Below are positions 1 through 5,231 of a stretch of 6,012 nucleotides of DNA, in pieces. The stretch's first letter is position 1, and each line of letters starts with the position of its first letter. The notes under the pieces are model-generated. The model had not been told where the DNA came from. It made no database searches and was given only the letters and a program-made list of their open reading frames with translations. The translations under genes and the position numbers were made by a program. This DNA comes from Modestobacter sp. (GTDB lineage Bacteria > Actinomycetota > Actinomycetes > Mycobacteriales > Geodermatophilaceae): NCBI GenBank assembly GCA_025963425.1, contig JAOPUQ010000032.1:1-6012 (forward strand), in the 5' to 3' direction.

Positions 1-1
1 G

Positions 2-1969
2 AACGGCTCGGCCAACGGCGCAGCCGTCCCGGCGGCGCCCGACGCCCCGGCGGCGCCCGACGCCCCGGCCACGCCCGACGCCCCCGCCGCCGACGCCCCC
101 GCCGTCGACGCTCCTGCGGGGGCGCCCACCGGGCGCCGTCGCCGGACCGCCAGCCGCCCGGCCGGCGCGCCGGCCGCGGACGCCGAGGCAGTCAGCACCG
201 ACTCCCCGGTCGCCGCGGCTCCCGCCGCCGACGCGACCGCGCGGACCGAGACCCGCACCGAGTCCCGTCCGGACACGGCACCGGCCGAGGGCCGCACCGA
301 GGGTGAGCGCCCCGAGCGCCCCGAGCGCCCGCAGCGCACCCGGGGCAACCGTGACCGGGCCGAGCGGGACGGTGCCCGCGACGGTGCCGGGCGCGAGGGC
401 AACGCCGCCGAGGACCGCACCCGCGAGGGCGGCAAGCGTGACGAGCGCCCCCGCACCGAGGGCAACCGCGACTCCGAGGAGCGCGGCGGCCGCAACCGCA
501 ACGGCGGCAGCGACGTCGAGTCCGGCGACCGTGCCGAGCGGGGCCGCAACGGCGGCCGGAACAACCGTGACGGCAACCGCAACGACGGCAACCGCAACGA
601 CGCCGGTCGCAACGACGCCGGTCGCAACGACGCCGGCCGCAACGACGCCGGCCGCAACGACGCCGGCCGTCCCGACGCCGGCCGTCCCGACGAGGACGAC
701 GACGATTTCGACAGCAACGGCCGTCGCCGGGGCCGGCGCTACCGCGACCGCAACCGCCGCGGCGGGAACGCCGGTGGCGGCGGGGGTCGGGAGCGCTTCG
801 AGCCCAGCGAGCCCACGGTCAGCGAGGACGACGTCCTGCTGCCGGTGGCCGGCATCCTCGACGTCCTCGACAGCTATGCCTTCGTCCGGACCTCGGGGTA
901 CCTGACCGGTCCGAACGACGTCTACGTGTCGCTGTCCCAGGTGCGTCGCCACGGCCTGCGCCGCGGTGACGCCATCACCGGCGCGGTCCGCCAGCCCCGC
1001 GAGGGCGAGCGCAAGGACAAGTACAACGCCCTGGTCCGCCTGGACTCGGTCAACGGCCTGGACCCCGAGCAGGCCCGCAACCGGCCGGAGTTCACCAAGT
1101 TGACGCCGCTCTACCCGCAGGAGCGCCTGCGGTTGGAGACCGAGTCCAACCTGCTGACCACCCGGCTCATGGACCTGGTCATGCCGCTGGGCAAGGGGCA
1201 GCGTGCGCTGATCGTCAGCCCGCCCAAGGCGGGCAAGACGATGGTGCTGCAGGCCATCGCCAACGCGATCACCACGAACAACCCCGAGTGCCACCTCATG
1301 GTCGTGCTCGTCGACGAGCGGCCCGAAGAGGTCACCGACATGCAGCGCTCGGTGAAGGGCGAGGTCATCGCCTCGACCTTCGACCGGCCGCCGTCGGACC
1401 ACACGACCGTCGCGGAGCTGTCCATCGAGCGGGCCAAGCGCCTGGTCGAGATGGGCCACGACGTCGTCGTCCTGCTGGACTCGATCACCCGGCTGGGGCG
1501 TGCCTACAACCTGGCCGCGCCGGCCAGCGGCCGCATCCTGTCCGGTGGTGTCGACTCCACGGCGCTCTACCCGCCCAAGCGCTTCCTCGGCGCCGCCCGC
1601 AACATCGAGAACGGTGGCTCGCTCACCATCATCGCCTCGGCGCTGGTGGAGACCGGGTCGACGATGGACACGGTGATCTTCGAGGAGTTCAAGGGCACCG
1701 GCAACGCCGAGATCAAGCTCGACCGCCGGCTGGCGGACAAGCGGGTCTTCCCGGCCGTCGACGTCAACGCCTCGGGCACGCGCAAGGAGGAGATCCTCCT
1801 GGCTCCCGACGAGCTGGCGATCATCATCAAGCTGCGCCGGGTGCTCTCCGCGCTCGAGCCGCAGCAGGCGATCGAGCTGCTGCTGGACCGGATGCGCAAG
1901 ACGCGCAACAACATCGAGTTCCTCATGCAGGTGCAGAAGACGACGCTCGGCGTCGGCGAGAAGGACTGA
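2..1969 (+). CDS. rho: Transcription termination factor Rho, 5'-partial, with large low-complexity insertion
   Basis: Rho is a hexameric RNA-dependent ATPase and helicase that terminates transcription of untranslated RNA. The reading frame is open from base 2 with no stop, so the true start lies upstream; 655 residues are visible. Residues 1-280 (window numbering) are disordered: first Ala/Pro/Asp repeats, then Arg/Glu/Asn/Asp/Gly-rich sequence. The conserved core begins near base 845. It has the cold-shock-like primary RNA-binding domain (SYAFVR, YLTGPNDVYVS), Walker A (PPKAGKT, about 1220-1240), VDERPEEVTDMQR, Walker B LLDSITR with Asp at 1478, the Q-loop region (LSGGVDSTALYPPKR), the R-loop region (FKGTGN) and NASGTRKEE. 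The GTG at 845 is an internal Val codon, not a start. Actinobacterial Rho proteins are known to carry an Arg-rich insertion between the N-terminal helix bundle and this domain; the helix bundle should lie outside the window. Family assignment is essentially certain. Confidence 0.98.
   Translation, partial: NGSANGAAVPAAPDAPAAPDAPATPDAPAADAPAVDAPAGAPTGRRRRTASRPAGAPAADAEAVSTDSPVAAAPAADATARTETRTESRPDTAPAEGRTEGERPERPERPQRTRGNRDRAERDGARDGAGREGNAAEDRTREGGKRDERPRTEGNRDSEERGGRNRNGGSDVESGDRAERGRNGGRNNRDGNRNDGNRNDAGRNDAGRNDAGRNDAGRNDAGRPDAGRPDEDDDDFDSNGRRRGRRYRDRNRRGGNAGGGGGRERFEPSEPTVSEDDVLLPVAGILDVLDSYAFVRTSGYLTGPNDVYVSLSQVRRHGLRRGDAITGAVRQPREGERKDKYNALVRLDSVNGLDPEQARNRPEFTKLTPLYPQERLRLETESNLLTTRLMDLVMPLGKGQRALIVSPPKAGKTMVLQAIANAITTNNPECHLMVVLVDERPEEVTDMQRSVKGEVIASTFDRPPSDHTTVAELSIERAKRLVEMGHDVVVLLDSITRLGRAYNLAAPASGRILSGGVDSTALYPPKRFLGAARNIENGGSLTIIASALVETGSTMDTVIFEEFKGTGNAEIKLDRRLADKRVFPAVDVNASGTRKEEILLAPDELAIIIKLRRVLSALEPQQAIELLLDRMRKTRNNIEFLMQVQKTTLGVGEKD
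29..112 (+). repeat. In-frame 18/15-nt tandem repeat encoding PAAPDA-type units
   Basis: Three 18-nt units at 29-46, 47-64 and 65-82 encode PAAPDA, PAAPDA and PATPDA. Two shortened 15-nt units follow, at 83-97 (PAADA) and 98-112 (PAVDA). All lie in the rho frame, and the size change is a whole codon, so the frame is kept. The tract is acidic and Pro/Ala-rich and probably forms an extended disordered linker in the Rho insertion. Confidence 0.85.
578..691 (+). repeat. 15-nt minisatellite encoding RNDAG units within rho
   Basis: About seven and a half tandem 15-nt units lie in the rho frame. The first encodes RNDGN (578-592), then five RNDAG copies (593-667), then RPDAG (668-682) and a degenerate RPDED start (683-691). 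Copies differ mainly at a wobble base (GGT versus GGC) and by an AAC-to-CCC change in the last copies. That pattern fits recent duplication by slippage or unequal recombination. An acidic DEDDDDFD run follows, then a strongly basic segment (GRRRGRRYRDRNRRGG) before the RNA-binding core. Confidence 0.92.
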
Positions 1970-1979
1970 CCCCCCGGCC

Positions 1980-2018
1980 CGGCCGGCCGGTCCTCCCGTC
2001 TGGGAGACTGGTCGGCCG
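1980..2018 (+). terminator. Long GC-rich hairpin after rho (terminator or attenuator, no U-tract)
   Basis: The hairpin starts 11 nt after the rho stop. By hand pairing, 1980-1991 pairs with 2007-2018 and 1993-1997 (CTCCC) pairs with 2002-2006 (GGGAG). It has a GTCT loop, one bulged C at 1992 and two G-U pairs, giving 17 base pairs in all. The next bases are AGCCTCCGCC, so there is no U-run. Actinobacterial terminators often lack one, but the stem could also be part of the rpmE leader or an RNA-stability element. Its position between two separately expressed genes favours a termination or attenuation role. Confidence 0.6.
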
Positions 2019-2023
2019 AGCCT

Positions 2024-2104
2024 CCGCCGGGTGGTGGAAGACCCCTTCCAGCGCCGGCGTTCCACGACAGATCGATCGAACCGAGCAGAGAGAGGGTGAG
2101 CGGC
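2024..2104 (+). promoter_or_regulatory. Structured rpmE 5' leader with alternative hairpins and ribosome-binding site
   Basis: CGCCGG (2025-2030) can pair with CCGGCG (2054-2059), enclosing an inner hairpin TGGAAG (2035-2040)/CTTCCA (2045-2050) with an ACCC loop. A second TTCCAC at 2060-2065 can instead pair with GTGGAA at 2034-2039, which would disrupt the first fold. The leader ends with a purine-rich Shine-Dalgarno GAGAGGG at 2090-2096, 8 nt before the ATG. Many bacteria control L31 through structured mRNA leaders. I infer, but cannot show, that this is such an element. Confidence 0.4.
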
Positions 2105-2338
2105 ATGAAGGCCGACATCCACCCGAACTACACCGTCACCCAGGTGACCTGTGGTTGCGGCAACACGTTCCAGACGCGCAGCACCTACGGCCAGCCCGCG
2201 CTGACCGTCGAGGTCTGCTCCGCGTGCCACCCCTTCTACACCGGCAAGCAGAAGATCATGGACACCGGTGGCCGCGTCGCCCGCTTCGAGAAGCGGTTCG
2301 GCAAGCGCGCCGTCGCCGGCGCCAACGCCGAGAAGTAG
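2105..2338 (+). CDS. rpmE: 50S ribosomal protein L31, zinc-binding type
   Basis: The product is a 77-residue protein of the large ribosomal subunit that helps bridge the subunits near the central protuberance. It starts with the family signature MKADIHPNY and continues with CGCGNTF, CSACHPFYTGKQ and DTGGRVARFEKRFGK. Cys16, Cys18, Cys38 and Cys41 form the zinc ribbon, so this is the C+ form rather than the zinc-free paralogue that Zur-controlled genes often encode. ATG 2105 was preferred over the in-frame GTG at 2096: GAGAGGG sits at ideal spacing for the ATG but overlaps the GTG, and family members begin at MK-DIHP. The stop is TAG, unlike its neighbours, which end in TGA. It is separated from rho by 135 nt and from prfA by a strong hairpin, so it is probably its own transcription unit or a regulated segment. 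Confidence 0.97.
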   Translation: MKADIHPNYTVTQVTCGCGNTFQTRSTYGQPALTVEVCSACHPFYTGKQKIMDTGGRVARFEKRFGKRAVAGANAEK

Positions 2339-2344
2339 CACCTC

Positions 2345-2394
2345 CGACGGCGCCTGTGCCGCCCTCTCACCGGAGGGCGGCACAGGCGCCGTCG
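2345..2394 (+). terminator. 22-bp perfect hairpin terminator after rpmE
   Basis: Bases 2345-2366 are perfectly complementary to 2373-2394, with a six-base TCACCG loop; the stem begins 7 nt past the rpmE TAG stop. The downstream bases (TCGTAC) are not a U-run, which is common for actinobacterial terminators. The length, the lack of mismatches and the position make a terminator the best reading. Since the stem is symmetrical it could act on either strand, but no minus-strand gene is seen. Confidence 0.85.
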
Positions 2395-2445
2395 TCGTAC
2401 CGGGACCCGCCCGTTCCGCAGGAGTGGCCATTTCTGCGTCCAGCC

Positions 2446-2450
2446 AGGAG
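2446..2450 (+). promoter_or_regulatory. Ribosome-binding site of prfA
   Basis: AGGAG lies 6 nt upstream of GTG 2457 and decides the prfA start. A second AGGAG at 2420-2424 touches the alternative in-frame GTG at 2424 and could not serve it. Confidence 0.75.
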
Positions 2451-2456
2451 CGCCTC

Positions 2457-3536
2457 GTGAGCAGCAACGCCGACGCCGGCACCGACCGGCTCGCCGACGC
2501 CCTCGAGGAGCACGCCTCCCTCGAGGCCGAGCTGGCCGACCCGGCCGTGCACGCCGACGCCGCCCGCGCCCGTCGGCTGGGCCGCCGCTACGCCCGGCTC
2601 GCCCCGCTCGTGGAGAACGCCCGCGCGCTGGAGGAGGCCCGCGGCGACCTCGCCGCGGCCCGCGAGCTGGCCGGCGAGGACGCGTCCTTCGCCGTCGAAG
2701 CCGCCTCGCTGGAGGTGCGCGTCGCCGAGCTGGGTGGCCGGCTGACCGAGCTGCTGCTGCCCAAGGACCCCGACGACGACAAGGACGTCATCCTCGAGAT
2801 CAAGGCGGGGGAGGGCGGCGCGGAGTCGGCGCTGTTCGCCGGTGACCTGCTGCGCATGTACCTGCGCTACGCCGAGCGCCGTGGCTGGGCGACCGAGGTC
2901 CTCGACGCGGTGGACGCGGAGCTGGGTTGCTACAAGGACGTCGCGGTGGCGGTGAAGTCGCGCACCGACGAGGGCATCTGGTCCCGGCTGAAGTTCGAGG
3001 CCGGCGTGCACCGGGTGCAGCGGGTGCCGGTCACCGAGTCCCAGGGCCGCATCCACACCTCCGCGGTCGGCGTGCTGGTGCTGCCCGAGGCCGAAGAGGT
3101 CGACGTCAGCGTCGACCCGAACGACCTGCGGATCGACGTCTTCCGGTCCTCGGGACCGGGCGGGCAGAGCGTGAACACCACCGACTCCGCCGTCCGGATC
3201 ACGCACCTGCCCACCGGCATCGTGGTCAGCTCGCAGAACGAGAAGAGCCAGCTGCAGAACCGGGAGTCCGCGCTGCGCGTGCTGCGCTCCCGGCTGCTGG
3301 CCGCCGCTCGCGAGGAGGCCGCCGCGACCGCATCGGACCACCGGCGCAGCCAGGTGCGCACCGTCGACCGCAGCGAGCGGGTGCGCACCTACAACTTCCC
3401 GGAGAACCGGATCAGCGACCACCGGGTCGGGTTCAAGGCGCACAACCTGGACGCCGTCCTGGACGGCGAGCTGGACCCGGTGCTCGACGCGCTCTCCCGG
3501 GCGCACACCGCCGAGCTGCTGGCGGCCGGCTCCTGA
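2457..3536 (+). CDS. prfA: Peptide chain release factor 1
   Basis: RF1 recognises UAG and UAA in the ribosomal A site and triggers hydrolysis of peptidyl-tRNA. From GTG 2457 the protein has 359 residues, matching the usual length of about 360. Residues 1-100 form a charged helical N-terminal domain. The PVT tripeptide at residues 191-193, in RVPVTESQGRIHTSA, is the RF1-type PxT stop-codon reader, which excludes RF2 (SPF). The catalytic GGQ is at residues 235-237 in SSGPGGQSVNTTDSAVRIT. Typical C-terminal motifs NEKSQLQN and RTYNFPENRISDHR are present. The open frame extends further upstream, but that part overlaps rpmE and the terminator and is not family-like. It ends in TGA, an RF2 codon. 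The adjacent, overlapping prmC encodes the enzyme that methylates the GGQ glutamine (Gln237). Confidence 0.98.
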   Translation: MSSNADAGTDRLADALEEHASLEAELADPAVHADAARARRLGRRYARLAPLVENARALEEARGDLAAARELAGEDASFAVEAASLEVRVAELGGRLTELLLPKDPDDDKDVILEIKAGEGGAESALFAGDLLRMYLRYAERRGWATEVLDAVDAELGCYKDVAVAVKSRTDEGIWSRLKFEAGVHRVQRVPVTESQGRIHTSAVGVLVLPEAEEVDVSVDPNDLRIDVFRSSGPGGQSVNTTDSAVRITHLPTGIVVSSQNEKSQLQNRESALRVLRSRLLAAAREEAAATASDHRRSQVRTVDRSERVRTYNFPENRISDHRVGFKAHNLDAVLDGELDPVLDALSRAHTAELLAAGS

Positions 3537-4417
3537 ACGCCCGCATCCTGGCCGCGCAGGCCGCCCGCACGCTGGCCGAGGCCGGGGTCGAGTCGCCGCG
3601 GGTGGACGCCGAGCTGCTGCTGGCCGCCGTGCTCGACGTGCCCCGCGCCCGGTTGCTCACCCTCGACGACGTCCCCGATACCGCCGCGGGGCGGTTCGCC
3701 GCCCTGGTCGAGCAGCGGGCCGCGCGGGTGCCGCTGCAGCACCTCACCGGCCGGGCCCCGTTCCGGCACGTGGAGCTCGCCGTCGGCCCGGGAGTCTTCG
3801 TGCCCCGCCCGGAGACCGAGCTCATCGCCGGCTGGGTGCTCGACCGCATCGCCGGGCAGTCCGCGCCGCGGGTGGTGGACCTGGGCGCCGGTTCCGGTGC
3901 GATCGCGCTCTCGGTGGCCAACGAGCACCCCGGTGCGCGGGTCGTCGCTGTCGAGCACGACGCCGGGGCCATCGAGTGGACCCGGCACAATGCCGCCGCC
4001 CGCGCGGCCGCGGGGGACACCCCCGTCGAGGTGCTCGCCGGGGACATGACCGACCCGGGCCTGCTGACCGGGCTCGACGGCTCGGTGGACGTCGTCGTCT
4101 CCAATCCGCCCTACGTCCCCGACGGGGCGCGGCTGCCCCGCGAGGTCGCCGACCACGATCCGCCGCTGGCGCTGTGGGGCGGTCCCGACGGGCTCGACGT
4201 CGTCCGTGGCCTGCTGCGCACCGCCGCCCGGCTGCTGCGCCCCGGCGGCTGGCTGGGCATCGAGCACGCCGACCAGCAGGGCAGTGCGCTGCCCGCGCTG
4301 GTGCGCGGCGCCGGCAGGTGGACCGGGGTCACCGACCACCTCGACCTGGCCGGCCGCCCGCGGTACACGACCGCCCGGCTCGACGGGCCGGGCGGCCCGG
4401 ACGACGGGGCGCAGTGA
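3533..4417 (+). CDS. prmC: Release factor glutamine N5-methyltransferase PrmC (HemK)
   Basis: PrmC uses S-adenosylmethionine to methylate the GGQ glutamine of RF1 and RF2, which improves termination. Visible motifs, numbered from CTG 3533 (294 residues): N-terminal helical domain ESPRVDAELLLA; PRPETE at 91-96; SAM-binding DLGAGSG at 116-122; catalytic NPPY at 191-194; C-terminal RPGGWLGIEH. No ATG, GTG or TTG lies in frame near the expected start. CTG 3533 overlaps the prfA stop as CTGA and gives an N-terminus that aligns with family members. The next option, GTG 3602, would remove about 23 residues including the first helix. No clear Shine-Dalgarno is seen, so translation is probably coupled to prfA. 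Older names link HemK to haem synthesis; that is not supported for this family. Function is secure; the start is uncertain. Confidence 0.93.
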   Translation: MNARILAAQAARTLAEAGVESPRVDAELLLAAVLDVPRARLLTLDDVPDTAAGRFAALVEQRAARVPLQHLTGRAPFRHVELAVGPGVFVPRPETELIAGWVLDRIAGQSAPRVVDLGAGSGAIALSVANEHPGARVVAVEHDAGAIEWTRHNAAARAAAGDTPVEVLAGDMTDPGLLTGLDGSVDVVVSNPPYVPDGARLPREVADHDPPLALWGGPDGLDVVRGLLRTAARLLRPGGWLGIEHADQQGSALPALVRGAGRWTGVTDHLDLAGRPRYTTARLDGPGGPDDGAQ

Positions 4418-5073
4418 CAGACTCCGGTCCCGTGGCCGACGTCTACGACTGCAGCGACCCCGAGCAGCGCACCGCGGGGCTGGCCGCCGCCGCCACGGCG
4501 CTGTCCCGCGGGGACCTGGTGCTCCTGCCCACCGACACCGTCTACGGGGTGGCCGCCGACGCCTTCACCCCGGCCGCGGTGACCAAGCTGCTGGCGGCCA
4601 AGAACCGCGGCCGCAGCATGCCGGTCCCGGTGCTGATCGGTGAGGCGTCCACGCTCGCCGGCCTGGTCACCACCGTGCCCCCGGTGGCCCACGAGCTGGC
4701 CGAGGCGTTCTGGCCCGGCGGGCTCACCCTGGTCCTCGACCACGCGCCGTCGCTGGCCTGGGACCTCGGCGACGCCGAGGGCACCGTGGCGGTCCGGCTG
4801 CCCGACGACGACCTGACCCGGGAGCTGCTGCGGCGCACTGGCCCGCTGGCGGTGTCCAGTGCCAACCGGTCCGGGCGGCCCGCGGCGACCACGGCTCAGC
4901 AGGCGGACTACCAGCTCGGCGAGCACGCCGCGGTGGTGCTCGACGACGGCCCGCGGGAGAGCTCCGCCGCCAGCACCATCGTCGACTGCACCGCACCGAC
5001 CCCGCGGGTGCTGCGGATCGGGGCCATCGACGTCGACCGGCTGCGCGAGGTCGTCCCCGCCCTCACCGACTGA
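4414..5073 (+). CDS. tsaC: L-threonylcarbamoyladenylate synthase (TsaC/YrdC/Sua5 family)
   Basis: This enzyme makes threonylcarbamoyl-AMP from threonine, bicarbonate and ATP, the first step of the t6A modification at position 37 of ANN-decoding tRNAs. The 219-residue protein is essentially one YrdC domain. Key segments are LPTDTVYGVAADAF (TDTVYG at 40-45), AAKNRGRSMPVPVLI (Lys63, Arg65), FWPGGLTLVL, TVAVRLPDD, SSANRSG (148-154) and STIVDCT. It is too short to have the extra C-terminal domain of full-length Sua5, so TsaC-like is the better label; many databases would call it Sua5/YciO/YrdC. GTG 4414 overlaps the prmC stop as GTGA, the common 4-nt coupling arrangement. An alternative GTG at 4432 would drop six residues. 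The transferase partners (TsaD and others) are not in the window. Confidence 0.93.
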   Translation: MTDSGPVADVYDCSDPEQRTAGLAAAATALSRGDLVLLPTDTVYGVAADAFTPAAVTKLLAAKNRGRSMPVPVLIGEASTLAGLVTTVPPVAHELAEAFWPGGLTLVLDHAPSLAWDLGDAEGTVAVRLPDDDLTRELLRRTGPLAVSSANRSGRPAATTAQQADYQLGEHAAVVLDDGPRESSAASTIVDCTAPTPRVLRIGAIDVDRLREVVPALTD

Positions 5074-5089
5074 CCCGTCCCGGGGCGGG
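5074..5089 (+). terminator. Short hairpin directly after tsaC (possible terminator)
   Basis: CCCGTC (5074-5079) pairs with GGCGGG (5084-5089) around a CCGG loop, with one G-U pair; it starts at the base after the stop codon. AAAACC follows, so there is no U-run on this strand. The stem is only 6 bp, so this is a weak candidate for the end of the prfA-prmC-tsaC unit. Confidence 0.35.
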
Positions 5090-5138
5090 AAAACCGCACC
5101 CGGGGACGATGCTCGGCGGTGGCCGGCCGGGGAGGCGA

Positions 5139-5144
5139 TACCGT
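5139..5144 (+). promoter_or_regulatory. Possible -10 element for glyA
   Basis: TACCGT, in the context GCGATACCGTGG, fits the TANNNT pattern of actinobacterial housekeeping promoters. No convincing -35 hexamer is seen 16-19 nt upstream. If used, transcription would begin near 5151 and leave a leader of about 80 nt containing the inverted repeats described next. Confidence 0.35.
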
Positions 5145-5203
5145 GGTGCGACAGCCGCGCGCCCGATCGATCGGGTGCACGCGGGCGCCCGCACCGACGC
5201 ACC
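5145..5203 (+). repeat. Nested inverted repeats in the glyA leader
   Basis: There is a perfect 14-nt palindrome CCCGATCGATCGGG at 5162-5175 and a 12-nt palindrome GCGGGCGCCCGC at 5181-5192. They are enclosed by GGTGCG (5145-5150) pairing with CGCACC (5198-5203). The elements could fold as two hairpins on a closing stem in RNA, or act as dimeric operators in DNA. I looked for the conserved 3' core of the ZTP riboswitch, which controls some glyA genes, and did not find it. Confidence 0.45.
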
Positions 5204-5217
5204 GTCGTCTCGTCACT

Positions 5218-5221
5218 GGAG
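5218..5221 (+). promoter_or_regulatory. Ribosome-binding site of glyA
   Basis: GGAG lies 10 nt before ATG 5232 and supports that start. No other in-frame start has comparable support. Confidence 0.55.
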
Positions 5222-5231
5222 TGCAGCCGCG

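Noticed and set aside
845..847. GTG at 845 as the start of rho
   Set aside because: The frame stays open to the window start with typical actinobacterial Rho insertion sequence. This GTG is an internal Val, and starting here would cut into the lead-in to the RNA-binding domain.
303..905. 200-residue + strand open frame rich in Ala, Thr and Pro
   Set aside because: It is the shifted-frame reading of the repetitive rho insertion. The rho frame is open through the whole stretch and joins a conserved core; this one has no recognisable domain.
2096..2098. GTG start giving rpmE three extra residues (MSG)
   Set aside because: The GTG lies within the Shine-Dalgarno run; ATG 2105 has proper spacing and the family N-terminus MKADIHP.
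1288..2460. Long + strand frame across rho and rpmE
   Set aside because: It is an Arg/Ala/Gly-rich shadow produced by high GC content. It overlaps two certain genes and their intergenic hairpins.
2367..3506. 379-residue minus-strand frame opposite prfA
   Set aside because: Low-complexity Gly/Val/Leu/Gln composition with no domain; it mirrors the strong third-position GC of prfA.
3389..4339. Minus-strand frames opposite prmC (also 3433-4104)
   Set aside because: These are antisense shadows of a gene with clear SAM-methyltransferase motifs. No ribosome-binding site or family similarity is seen.
5074..5231. ZTP (pfl) or other known riboswitch upstream of glyA
   Set aside because: The conserved ZTP 3' core is not visible and no other riboswitch signature was recognised by eye. 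The palindromes are reported as an uncharacterised leader instead.
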